A stretch of 64,000 nt of DNA, taken from NCBI GenBank assembly GCA_029860345.1, contig JAOUBJ010000015.1, positions 81,076 to 145,075 on the forward strand, read 5' to 3'. Position 1 is the first letter of the stretch. Each line of letters opens with the position of its first letter. The notes below the pieces were generated by a model, which worked only from the letters and a program-made list of their open reading frames with translations, had not been told where the DNA came from and did no database searches. Origin of the DNA: Candidatus Zixiibacteriota bacterium. Its GTDB lineage: Bacteria; Zixibacteria; MSB-5A5; GN15; FEB-12. Shown piece by piece: positions 16,746 through 24,536 of the stretch. The translations under genes were made by a program, and so were the position numbers.

Positions 16746-17891
16746 GTGCTTGAGAAAAAACACCACGAGTATAGAGAAAAAGTCCAGGCTTTCATAAACG
16801 AGCAGATAGCTCCCCGAGCCGCCGATATCGATCTCGAACAACGCTTCCCAACCGAATGCCTGGCGCCGATGGCCGATTTCGGTCTCATGAGCATGTTGAT
16901 CTCCGAAGATTACGGCGGGCAGCCCATAGACACCGTCAGCTACTCGATAGCCGTCGAGGAAGCATCCCGCGTCTGTGGTTCGACCGGTATCACACTGGCC
17001 GCGCACAACTCGCTCGGCTGTTTCCCGGTGGTAGCCTTCGGCAACGAGGGCCAGAAGAAAAGATACCTGCCGCGCGCGGCCAAAGGGGAAATGCTCGCCT
17101 TCGGTTTGACCGAACCGGAAGCCGGCTCCGATGCAGGCGGCACCAAGACCTACGCCGAGCGCAAAAACGACCATTGGATCGTCAATGGATCGAAGTGTTT
17201 TATTACAAATGCCAGCTACGCTATCGCGACCGTTGCCACAGCCAAGACATCCACCGACCCGAAAGATCCCACTATCACCGGTTTCATTCTCGACAAAGAG
17301 ATGGACGGTTACTCAGTCGGTAAAAAAGAAAACAAGATGGGCCTGCGCGGCTCCGACACCGCCACCCTCCACTTCGACGATGTCAAGTTAACCGATGACT
17401 ACCTCCTCGGCAAAATGGGGGATGGATTCAAGCAAATGTTGATCACGCTCGATGGTGGTCGCATTTCTATCGGCGCCATGGCGCTCGGATTGGCCCAGGG
17501 TGCGTTGGACTGTGCGCTAAAGTATGCCGCTGTCACCAAAGAGGACGGCAAACCGATCGGCTTCCGGCAGGGGATAGGTTTCGAACTGGCCACGATGGCT
17601 ACCGAAATCGAAGCAGCCCGCTTGTTGATCTATGAAGCCTCCATGATGAAAGATGCCAAACTGCCGTTTTCGCGCAACTCAGCCATGGCCAAACTATATG
17701 CCTCCGAAGTTGCCACGCGCTCAGCCGCCAAGGCAGTCGACATACTGGCCGAGGTCGGCTACTACACCGGTCCCTACCCGGCCGAACGAATCTGGCGCGA
17801 TGTCAAACTGTGCGAAATCGGCGAGGGGACTTCAGAGATCCAACGCCTGGTCATTTCCCGCGACTTGCTAAAGAGCGTGAAAGAGGCGTAG
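16746..17891 (+). CDS. Acyl-CoA dehydrogenase, second paralogue
   Basis: A 381-residue paralogue of the preceding gene, starting at GTG 16746 three bases after its stop and so probably translationally coupled. Family motifs: FGLTEPEAGSDAGG, WIVNGSKCFITNAS, LRGSDTATLHFDDVKL, and the catalytic Glu near residue 360 in EIGEGTSEIQRLVISRD. The usual ERKQFG motif in the flavin/acyl-binding helix is replaced by TKEDGKPIGFRQGIGFE, so its acyl preference may differ from the first copy. It closes the operon; the downstream region is repeat-rich and has no clear terminator. Confidence 0.9.
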   Translation: MLEKKHHEYREKVQAFINEQIAPRAADIDLEQRFPTECLAPMADFGLMSMLISEDYGGQPIDTVSYSIAVEEASRVCGSTGITLAAHNSLGCFPVVAFGNEGQKKRYLPRAAKGEMLAFGLTEPEAGSDAGGTKTYAERKNDHWIVNGSKCFITNASYAIATVATAKTSTDPKDPTITGFILDKEMDGYSVGKKENKMGLRGSDTATLHFDDVKLTDDYLLGKMGDGFKQMLITLDGGRISIGAMALGLAQGALDCALKYAAVTKEDGKPIGFRQGIGFELATMATEIEAARLLIYEASMMKDAKLPFSRNSAMAKLYASEVATRSAAKAVDILAEVGYYTGPYPAERIWRDVKLCEIGEGTSEIQRLVISRDLLKSVKEA

Positions 17892-18590
17892 GCTGCCCGC
17901 CGCGTCATCCTTAGACTCCGCTCAGGGTGAGTTTGCAAAGGTGCGAAGGGCAAGAAACCCATTTATGGGTGTCATTCCGGGCCTTGACCCGGAATCCAGT
18001 TCCGAACTCAAAGACTGGATTCTGGCCTTCGCCAGAATGACACCGGTGGGCAAGTTGGCCCCTCCACAAATGGGTCCGTTTTCCCTATTATTGATTCCCC
18101 GATGTTAGCGTCGGTAGCGGTCTTGTTGGAGGGTAACAAAACCGGAAGAACCCACCTGCCGCAGAGCCTCTGGGTGGGCTACCGAAGTTCATCCTTCGAC
18201 TGCGCTCAGGACGACACGGTCAAGCCGTGGACGACACGGTCAATCCGTGGACGACACGGTCAAGCCGTGTTTCTTCCCCTTGCGGGGCAGGGGTGTCCAC
18301 CAACGAAGACAGTGTCGGGCGGGGTCGCTCGACACCACCCAAGACACAGAATGGATGCCGGATCGAGTCCGGCATGGCGGGCAAGTGAGATTGCCGCGTC
18401 GTCGCGCGTGGCGCGGGACTCCTCGCAATGACGGCGGGGCGCGCGTAGCGAGGGTATGTGATTCATCACCCCCAAACAGGGTTTGAGGGTGCACCCAAGT
18501 GAAGCAGGTCAGGGGCCCTGCGCTCCTGACCTACAAGACTGACAACGCGCGAAGCGCGAAAGAGTGATTTATCACAAGAAAGTGATTTAT
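17892..18590. repeat. 700-base mosaic of dispersed intergenic repeats
   Basis: No gene is supported; the short frames here are repeat shadows. Elements in order: a CCGCTCAGGGTGA copy (17904-17932), an inverted TGTCATTCCGG...CCAGAATGACA pair (about 17969-18043), CCCACC...GGGTGGG (18149-18186), another CTGCGCTCAGG copy (18189-18215), three tandem ACGACACGGTCAAKCCGTG units (about 18212-18270), the self-complementary TGTCGGGCGGGGTCGC...CGACA element (18313-18338), CAATGACG (about 18425), CCCCCAAAC...GTTTGAGGG (about 18469) and two AGTGATTTATCAC units near 18562-18592. Confidence 0.7.
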
Positions 18591-18625
18591 CACAAAAAGG
18601 ACAGCGCCATGAGGCGCTGCCCTTT
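18591..18625 (-). terminator. Rho-independent terminator of the C10-peptidase operon
   Basis: Stem CAGCGCC/GGCGCTG with a four-base loop, extended by AAAGG/CCTTT around one mismatch. On the minus strand the stem is followed by TTTTTGTG. It lies 25 bases past the stop of the gene at 18650. Confidence 0.85.
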
Positions 18626-18649
18626 GTCGCAAGGCGCTACAACGACAGT

Positions 18650-19771
18650 CTACTTCAGCAGTATCATCTTCTTGGTATCGCTGAACTGAGTAGTCGTCAG
18701 ACGATAGAAGTAAACACCACTGGCCGCCGTACCACCTCGGTCGCTCTTGCCGCCCCAGGTGACCTCATGCTTACCCGCTTCAAGACGGGCGTTGACGATT
18801 GTCGCCACCCGTTGACCCAGCATGTTGAAGACATCCAGCCGAACCTCGGACGACTTCGGCAAACTGAAGGCAATCGTCGTCGACGGGTTGAACGGGTTGG
18901 GGTAGTTGTCACCCAGATCGTATTCATCCGGTAACGCCTCTTCTTCAACCGCGCTCAAATAGACGGCTCGACCTGCAGCATCCACGGCCATGGCAGAGGT
19001 TACGTCATAGCGACCGTCAAGCATTAGCAGGACTTGCTCACCGGAAGCTATCAACTCACCGCCGTCGAGATCGAGGATACCTATGCGCACCTCACGTTCG
19101 TCGAAACCGGCCACCATATCGACATGATCGTCGATCAGTTTTTCAACCTGCAGGGCGCCATCGCCGAGCAGATCAAACTGCAGACCACGGATTGCAACCT
19201 CGGAATCGAGACGAATCGTGGTCTTTTCACCATCGTAGGTGAACTTAAGGGCGCTCTCTTCACTAATCGCCGCCGCCTTCACCAGTGGCGCTTGCTGCCC
19301 GCAGTCGAGCGGCGCTTCACCACCGGTGAACATGAAACTGACCAGCATGACCAGGTCGGAAATGTCGGGTTCGGAACCATCGCCGTTGATGTCGGCCTCT
19401 TCCATACATTCCGGGGCCACGCCCGAGGTGAACATGTAGGCGACCAGTTCAACCAGATCGGAGATGTCAGGGTCGGAACCGTCATGGTTGAAATCGCCAC
19501 GCACCCGGCAGCAACCTGGATCGGGGTCAGCCGGTCCGCCGCCACCCATGAAACCACCGCCGCATCCGTATTCACCATCGCCGCCCGGCTCGGCCACGAA
19601 CTGTCCGACCACGCAGGTGATGTTGTGCGCGCCGTCGGCCGCGAACGAGCCGCCGGTTCCTATTGCAACGCGTGCGATTACTACCGTGCTGTCGGCTGCC
19701 GCAAGTGCGGGCAGTAGTGTCAGCGACAAGAGCGCTAAGGCACCTAACTTGTGTTTTATTGAGTGTGTCAT
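18650..19771 (-). CDS. Secreted dockerin-like protein with T9SS sorting domain
   Basis: A 373-residue exported protein. Signal peptide 1-26. A short Gly-rich region contains an AHNITCVVGQFVAEPG stretch. Two dockerin-like calcium-loop repeats follow from CCRVRGDFNHDG (about 90-165): GDFNHDGSDPDISDLVELV and ADINGDGSEPDISDLVMLV. A beta-rich region of about 100 residues leads to a C-terminal Por/T9SS sorting domain: DNYPNPFNPSTTIAFSLP, VFNMLGQRVATI, GVYFYRLTTTQFSDTKKMIL. The product should be exported across the outer membrane by a type IX system. ATG 19771 follows AAGGAGAG; the upstream ATG 19789 lacks a site. It is the last gene of an operon, 19 bases after the C10 peptidase gene. Confidence 0.85.
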   Translation of the reverse strand: MTHSIKHKLGALALLSLTLLPALAAADSTVVIARVAIGTGGSFAADGAHNITCVVGQFVAEPGGDGEYGCGGGFMGGGGPADPDPGCCRVRGDFNHDGSDPDISDLVELVAYMFTSGVAPECMEEADINGDGSEPDISDLVMLVSFMFTGGEAPLDCGQQAPLVKAAAISEESALKFTYDGEKTTIRLDSEVAIRGLQFDLLGDGALQVEKLIDDHVDMVAGFDEREVRIGILDLDGGELIASGEQVLLMLDGRYDVTSAMAVDAAGRAVYLSAVEEEALPDEYDLGDNYPNPFNPSTTIAFSLPKSSEVRLDVFNMLGQRVATIVNARLEAGKHEVTWGGKSDRGGTAASGVYFYRLTTTQFSDTKKMILLK

Positions 19772-19790
19772 TGTGATCTCTCCTTTCATC

Positions 19791-21191
19791 CTACTTCTTG
19801 ATGCAGACGGTGCCTTCGAGTGCGTGGATTCTGATAGCTTTATCCAGAGTCATACTGCTGCCCAGTTCATAGGTACCGGCTGTAACCAGCAGACGCCCGC
19901 CTTCGGTGGGAGCGGCGTTGTATCCAGCTTCGAAGTTATCGTAAGGTTGCGGAAGTGTGCCGATATTTGTCGGACCAGCGTAGCTGCCGTCGATATATTC
20001 CCAACCGGTGGGACTGCAATAGGCATAGGTTCTCGTGATGTCTGATCCGCTGGGTGAGGGAAGATCATAGAGACCGATCCAACCGTTACTTGAGCCGGAC
20101 CAGCCGGCATTGATATAGAAGTAGGGCGCTACATCGGACCGGTAACCGTCGACAACAAGCATGTGATTGGAACTGGTGATCAATGTCGGCAACATTCCCT
20201 TCATGCATTTTTCCAGATAGACGTCGTGATCCGCCGTGACCTCGATAGTACCTCGATAGCCGAAGTGATCTTCGAGATCGTCCACGGTGGGAAAGGCGCC
20301 CGAACCGCCCACTTCGTAGTTCATGTCGACGGCCACCCCGGCCTGATACATGAGTCGGGCAACATCGGTGTTGGCAGCCGTCAGATTCGAGGTAGGCATG
20401 TTTTCCCACGGATATTCCTGAGTGTAATAGGCGACGCTATGACTGAACTGGATGGAGCCATTGTTGTCGGTGTAACTGTGAGAACCGGTACCCTCAAGCG
20501 GCCATTCACAGAAGCGCATCTTGATAGCCATAGCGGTAGCAACACATCCGGTCGGAACAGCGGCGCCGCCGTTTTGGGGTACCACCAGATCGTCATAGAA
20601 GCCACCCTGCCCCCATAGCACCGACGGCCACTTGTAGTATTCGGTATCATCGGCGCCGGCCGCTTTGTCCAGCCTGGCGCCACCTTTCATGCTTGAACGC
20701 AAGAGTGACCAATTCTCGTGGACCGTTTGCGATTTGTTTGCAATCTGTCGCTTGACTGCTGGTGCTACGAAGAACCGCATCATGTTGTTTTCGTTGTCGT
20801 CCTCATCCCATTTGAATTCGGATTCGACATCGAACGCGACCACCGGCTGGATAGCATCTTCACCGGCAACTATCACGTAGCCGGATGGTTCATAGCTGAC
20901 GACGTAGGCCATCAGCTTGCCGTCGGCGGGATACACATCAAGCAAAGCATCTTCATCGACCAGGTAGCGGACCCGGCGGCCGGAAATGGCGGCCAGGCGT
21001 TCTTCACATTCGGACTTCGAGAGCTTGGTGTAATTGGCGTCGATCTCGGCTGAGTACCAGGCATCGGCCAGGGCGACGGCTTCGCTTTCGTCCACCGGGG
21101 CGGACTGGGCGGCGGAACTGCCGATCAGAAGGGCGAGCGTGGTACCTGCAACGAGACGGCCAAGTTTCTTATGTATGTTTGCGAGTGTCAT
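19791..21191 (-). CDS. C10-family (streptopain-like) cysteine peptidase, secreted
   Basis: Papain-fold extracellular cysteine protease with an inhibitory propeptide. Signal peptide 1-31, then a propeptide region (about 32-180) with the family's GYVIVAGEDAIQPVVAF. The catalytic part has VPTGCVATAMAIKMRF (nucleophile Cys216), SSNHMLVVDGY (His343) and YFYINAGWSGSSNGWIGLY. The C-terminal 60 residues (GGRLLVTAGTYELGSSMTL) resemble the first rung of a beta-helix and carry no T9SS sorting domain, so export to the medium may use another route or the tail may be truncated. ATG 21191 follows GAGGAAC. It is the middle gene of an operon, 19 bases from each neighbour. Confidence 0.88.
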   Translation of the reverse strand: MTLANIHKKLGRLVAGTTLALLIGSSAAQSAPVDESEAVALADAWYSAEIDANYTKLSKSECEERLAAISGRRVRYLVDEDALLDVYPADGKLMAYVVSYEPSGYVIVAGEDAIQPVVAFDVESEFKWDEDDNENNMMRFFVAPAVKRQIANKSQTVHENWSLLRSSMKGGARLDKAAGADDTEYYKWPSVLWGQGGFYDDLVVPQNGGAAVPTGCVATAMAIKMRFCEWPLEGTGSHSYTDNNGSIQFSHSVAYYTQEYPWENMPTSNLTAANTDVARLMYQAGVAVDMNYEVGGSGAFPTVDDLEDHFGYRGTIEVTADHDVYLEKCMKGMLPTLITSSNHMLVVDGYRSDVAPYFYINAGWSGSSNGWIGLYDLPSPSGSDITRTYAYCSPTGWEYIDGSYAGPTNIGTLPQPYDNFEAGYNAAPTEGGRLLVTAGTYELGSSMTLDKAIRIHALEGTVCIKK

Positions 21192-21210
21192 TTTATGTTC
21201 CTCACTTTCC

Positions 21211-22836
21211 TTACTGCAAGTTTACCAATACGAGGACCAGACCTTCACCATCGTCGAGCGTGGTCATGGCCTTGCCAATAACAGTGCCGTGTGAACGAGT
21301 CGCGTCGGTCGCTTTCATCGCGTGTCCGGCGATATCGGATGTTGTGAGCAAGTCACCCGGCTTGATAGCGCCGTTGATTGCCGTTGCCTGACAGTAGACA
21401 CGACCGGTCAGTGCGACCAATTGACCACCATCCAAGACACCTTGCTGGGACAGGGTCAGGCCGGGGTTGACACCACCGGCGCCGGAGATAATACCGGCCA
21501 CGCGTTGATCGTATGCCTTAGTGCTGGCGCGAGTGTGACCGGGGTTGTTCTCATCGATTACAACGACCGCACCGGGGAGGAGATTGCCGCCGGTCATTTC
21601 AAACGGTTCGGCCAGATCGGAACCGCCGGTGATTTCGAGAATCTTAGTGGTGGTGGTGCCGGTTGCACCGTCGAGCTCGATTGTGGTCGTTTTGTCGGCT
21701 CTTTTAACTGAGAGCTTGGAGTCAACACCGCCGCCAAGAACAACGCCGCCCTCGGCGCGGATCTTAAACTGGTTGTCAGCTTTGGACCAAACGGTATCGG
21801 AGCGGTAGTCGGCCCAGACAAAAGACCCATCGTGGGTAGCACGAGCGTTGTAACCACCTGCCCAGGACATATAACCAGTGGCTTGATTATTGGTACCGCC
21901 CGGAACCGAAGCCCACTTGCCGGCTTTGTTATTGGTGCCACCGCTAACTGTACCAAAGTCACCGCTTACTCGGTTCGGTCTGTCTTTACCAAACGTCTCA
22001 TCCTTGTAACCACCGCCACCAATAGTAGCGCCGTTGACGTCATCGCTGACCCAGTTGGTCGGATGGCCACCAATGATGCTTGGGGACTCATTATTGTAAT
22101 AGCCGTTACTTGAACCTCTCGAGTATTTGATTTTGAAGGCTTGTTGACCATTGACCTTAACACGGAAGTCGGCCGAATCATTTGTGCCTAGCCAGTTAGA
22201 GTTTTCCAGCCCGTCGTTGCCCCAGACATTCCAGAATTTCTCATCGGGGTCAACCCAGGTGGCGGCTCCCGAGGAGTTGGACTGGAACAGGTAACCGGCC
22301 GAAGCGCCATCTTCCATTTTGAATGAACCGACCGTGATGCGGTTTTCAACAGTGAGAGTGCCCTCGATATCAACCGCGCTCAGGATAGTACCACCCTCGG
22401 CGGAGTCGACAGACTGGACACGAGCCGTCTGGTAGGCGTAGGGGACGCTGACCAGTCTGGTACGCGGTGAAACCGGCGAGTGGCCATTGATGGCGATTTC
22501 CAGGTAGCTCTGGGCTTCGGAAAAAACGGGCGCGTCGAGAGTGACGGTGGAGCCGAGAATTACCTGGATCATGCCGAAGGAGTCTGTCGTGACAGCTGTG
22601 TGTGATTCCGGACCCCATTTTGATGTGCCGCTGGTCGAGCCATCGAAGATTTCGAAAGTGAGATCAACTGTTTGATTGGCCAACGGCGCGCCGCTCGGAT
22701 ATGTCAGGATCGCCTGAAAGTTAATCTTCTGCGGAATTGAGGCTTGAGTGAACGGGGCGGCAAACGTAACGATGAGAATCGCCATCAGGCCGAATAGGGC
22801 CGAGGCGGCTGTGAATGAGTTCTTTGTGTTCGACAT
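21211..22836 (-). CDS. Surface protein with YadA-head-like repeats and conserved C-terminal domain
   Basis: A 541-residue exported protein. Signal peptide 1-33. A beta-sandwich-like N-domain starts INFQAILTYPSGAPLANQ and ends RTRLVSVPYAYQTARVQ. Short repeats of the trimeric-adhesin head type follow (ATIGGGGYKDETFG, GDFGTVSGGTNNKAG, WASVPGGTNNQATGYMSWAG). A C-terminal domain of about 140 residues from GGSDLAEPFEMTGG ends GTVIGKAM...VLVNLQ. The same plan, including the last domain, recurs in the product of 30690-32159. ATG 22836 follows AGGAGAAC and gives the signal peptide at once; an in-frame ATG at 22944 with AGGAG adds 36 polar residues and is less likely. It is first in the C10-peptidase operon. 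Confidence 0.75.
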   Translation of the reverse strand: MSNTKNSFTAASALFGLMAILIVTFAAPFTQASIPQKINFQAILTYPSGAPLANQTVDLTFEIFDGSTSGTSKWGPESHTAVTTDSFGMIQVILGSTVTLDAPVFSEAQSYLEIAINGHSPVSPRTRLVSVPYAYQTARVQSVDSAEGGTILSAVDIEGTLTVENRITVGSFKMEDGASAGYLFQSNSSGAATWVDPDEKFWNVWGNDGLENSNWLGTNDSADFRVKVNGQQAFKIKYSRGSSNGYYNNESPSIIGGHPTNWVSDDVNGATIGGGGYKDETFGKDRPNRVSGDFGTVSGGTNNKAGKWASVPGGTNNQATGYMSWAGGYNARATHDGSFVWADYRSDTVWSKADNQFKIRAEGGVVLGGGVDSKLSVKRADKTTTIELDGATGTTTTKILEITGGSDLAEPFEMTGGNLLPGAVVVIDENNPGHTRASTKAYDQRVAGIISGAGGVNPGLTLSQQGVLDGGQLVALTGRVYCQATAINGAIKPGDLLTTSDIAGHAMKATDATRSHGTVIGKAMTTLDDGEGLVLVLVNLQ

Positions 22837-23192
22837 TTTTCTGTTCTCCTGTGAACGGTTATTCTCTTTATGACTGTTGGGGCGCTGACAGCGGCTGCGC
22901 TGAGCCGATGCAGCTGATTCGTTGTCGTTGTGTTCGATATACATCTGGTAGCTCCTACTGATTGTCAGGGTTGCGAGAATCGGCTGGTGCCTCTTGTCTT
23001 GTTGGTGAGTTTTTCATCTGTTTCTCCTTTCATCTTCTGCTAGTTCCTGTGTCGTTCAAAAGGGAACGCACTGGAAACGGGTGGAACTGATAACGTGATT
23101 TTGACTTTTTTTGAGAGGACTCAGTTGATCGGGTGGTCGCGTGAAACATTAAATAGGCGGCGTAAGTAATGCGCAAGCAATTAGATACAAAA
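22837..23192. promoter_or_regulatory. Long leader region of the C10-peptidase operon
   Basis: About 350 bases lie between a terminator (23193-23218) and the surface-protein ATG. They include three AG-rich ribosome-binding sites with ATGs on the minus strand (near 23032, 23017 and 22944), a predicted 20-codon reading frame (22955-23017) and no convincing promoter. The arrangement suggests a transcribed leader with tandem or coupled starts. Confidence 0.4.
22955..23017 (-). CDS. Possible 20-residue leader peptide
   Basis: ATG 23017 follows AAAGGAGAAAC, an excellent ribosome-binding site, and reads 20 polar codons (MKNSPTRQEAPADSRN...) to a TAG at 22955-22957. That TAG overlaps the AGGAG before an in-frame alternative start of the downstream surface-protein gene (22944). 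It could be a leader that couples translation, or chance. No hydrophobic or attenuator-like features are seen. Confidence 0.25.
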   Translation of the reverse strand: MKNSPTRQEAPADSRNPDNQ

Positions 23193-23218
23193 ACGGGATC
23201 GGTTGGCGCCGATCCCGT
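23193..23218 (-). terminator. Rho-independent terminator after the CHAT-like operon
   Basis: A perfect 10-bp stem ACGGGATCGG/CCGATCCCGT with a six-base loop. On the minus strand it is followed by TTTTTGT. It separates the CHAT-like operon (ending 23503) from the C10-peptidase operon. A stretch of 284 bases without a gene (23219-23502) precedes it. Confidence 0.85.
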
Positions 23219-23502
23219 AACGAAGTATTAGAAGTAATGTAATATCAAGTCTTGTTGTCTTTGTTTGTCATAGAGAGACGCACGGGAATGGGCGAAAAGT
23301 GATAACACAATCGAACTCACACTGAGATTCGTGAGAGGACCGCGGCGCGGCAGCGGTCGATCTCCGTTGAACCTGTGCGAAACAGCCGGTGCCCCCTTGG
23401 CGTGTTATTGCCGGGTTGAATTCGATGTACTGTCAAACAGCCCCGTCGATCAGCCCCAGGACAATTGGACTGAGCCAACCTCGCTAATGTTCTATGCCCG
23501 GA

Positions 23503-23922
23503 TCATCTTTTGCGCAGAAATTTCGAGTGCAGCAGCAATATAAACTGAGCCGCATCCTCCGGCGGCAAGTCCTCCAACACGGCCAGAGCAGTGGCGATAA
23601 TGAACTTCTCATACCAGATTCTGCGCAGCATCGCCAGGATGCCCAGGAGCGCGGCGAATTCGGTCCCGAAAATCAGCCAGAGTATCAACGGCTCATAGGG
23701 GGTGGTCATGACCAGGTACAATCCGGCTCCGAAGAGCACAACCAGCAGTACCATCAAGAGGTAAAAGAGGATATTGATATGTTTCCTCTCTGCATTCAAC
23801 ACTCCTCGCAGAGCCTTGCTGTCTGCCTCGCCGGCCTGGCGTACCTCGACGCCAAACTCCATAGTGCGGTCCAAGCCAAGTTTGTCAAGGTACTCCCTGA
23901 CGGGCGTCCTCAGTCTCTTCAT
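23503..23922 (-). CDS. Small two-helix membrane protein
   Basis: A 139-residue protein of unknown family. A charged cytoplasmic N-terminus of about 48 residues is followed by two hydrophobic helices (ILFYLLMVLLVVLFGAGLYL and PLILWLIFGTEFAALLGILA, about residues 50-100) and a C-terminal helical tail (LEDLPPEDAAQFILLLHSKF). ATG 23922 overlaps the stop of the upstream CHAT-like gene as ATGA and has GGAGGAGA before it; an in-frame GTG at 23934 is the alternative. The tight overlap implies coupled translation and possibly a complex with the CHAT-like protein at the membrane. Confidence 0.65.
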   Translation of the reverse strand: MKRLRTPVREYLDKLGLDRTMEFGVEVRQAGEADSKALRGVLNAERKHINILFYLLMVLLVVLFGAGLYLVMTTPYEPLILWLIFGTEFAALLGILAMLRRIWYEKFIIATALAVLEDLPPEDAAQFILLLHSKFLRKR

Positions 23923-24536
23923 CTTCTCCTCCACGCTTTCAACAATTCTCTTCGTACCTCTTCCATGACCAAAAGGTATGGCCGGCTCTTAGCCTTAAGT
24001 TGACCGAACACCGCGCGATAGACGTAAAGCCAAAAAACCGGATGGGCTTTCTTTTCGGAATCATGTACAATACAGGTGGGACGGCTGAGCCGAATCTCGG
24101 CAGCCAGCGGCAATGAATTGCAGGCACAGACATCCATCAGACTGGAATACTCGGGTGGGATCAGTTCAATCACCTGTTCGATATCATACATTCCGTCGTG
24201 AAACTCCAGTTGGTTTCCTTCGCAATGGGTGAAGAGCACGATTACGCCGGTTTGGAACTGTTCACACAACTCCCGGAATAATGGTAACGTCACCTCCGTG
24301 GCCACTTTTACCCCCAGTTGTCGCATGTCCTTGGCAACGGATTGGAAGATGCCGGCAAATCGGGAGTCGTATGTTTCCCACACCGGTCGGTATAAGACAG
24401 ATCGGTACAGCTTGGCGTAGCTCTTGTCCGGCCGTTCGCGTGCTTGGTCGAAATTCGCCTGGGTGATCGGCACACCGCAGATAAGAACGCACTCGTGGGG
24501 TTTGACATTGGGCAGGGAAGACTGTACGGCCATCAT
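23919..24536 (-). CDS. Caspase/CHAT-like putative cysteine protease
   Basis: A 205-residue cytoplasmic protein. The core reads TGVIVLFTHCEGNQLEF (His104) and, 35 residues on, SSLMDVCACNSLPLA (Cys139 in the Ala-Cys-Asn-Ser box). This matches the His and Cys dyad spacing of CHAT/caspase domains (atHg ... lsACxT/S). The following TCIVH and a C-terminal helix fit the next core strand. It lacks TPR or other sensor repeats, so it is a stand-alone protease-like unit; loss of Gly after His104 makes activity uncertain. The ATG overlaps the stop of the DUF1598-like gene by four bases, and its stop overlaps the next ATG. Family assignment is from motif reading only. Confidence 0.55.
   Translation of the reverse strand: MMAVQSSLPNVKPHECVLICGVPITQANFDQARERPDKSYAKLYRSVLYRPVWETYDSRFAGIFQSVAKDMRQLGVKVATEVTLPLFRELCEQFQTGVIVLFTHCEGNQLEFHDGMYDIEQVIELIPPEYSSLMDVCACNSLPLAAEIRLSRPTCIVHDSEKKAHPVFWLYVYRAVFGQLKAKSRPYLLVMEEVRRELLKAWRRR

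Noticed and set aside
18212..18270. Three ACGACACGGTCAA units as a CRISPR or iteron origin
   Set aside because: Only three units with no unique spacers, no replication protein nearby and other dispersed repeats around them.
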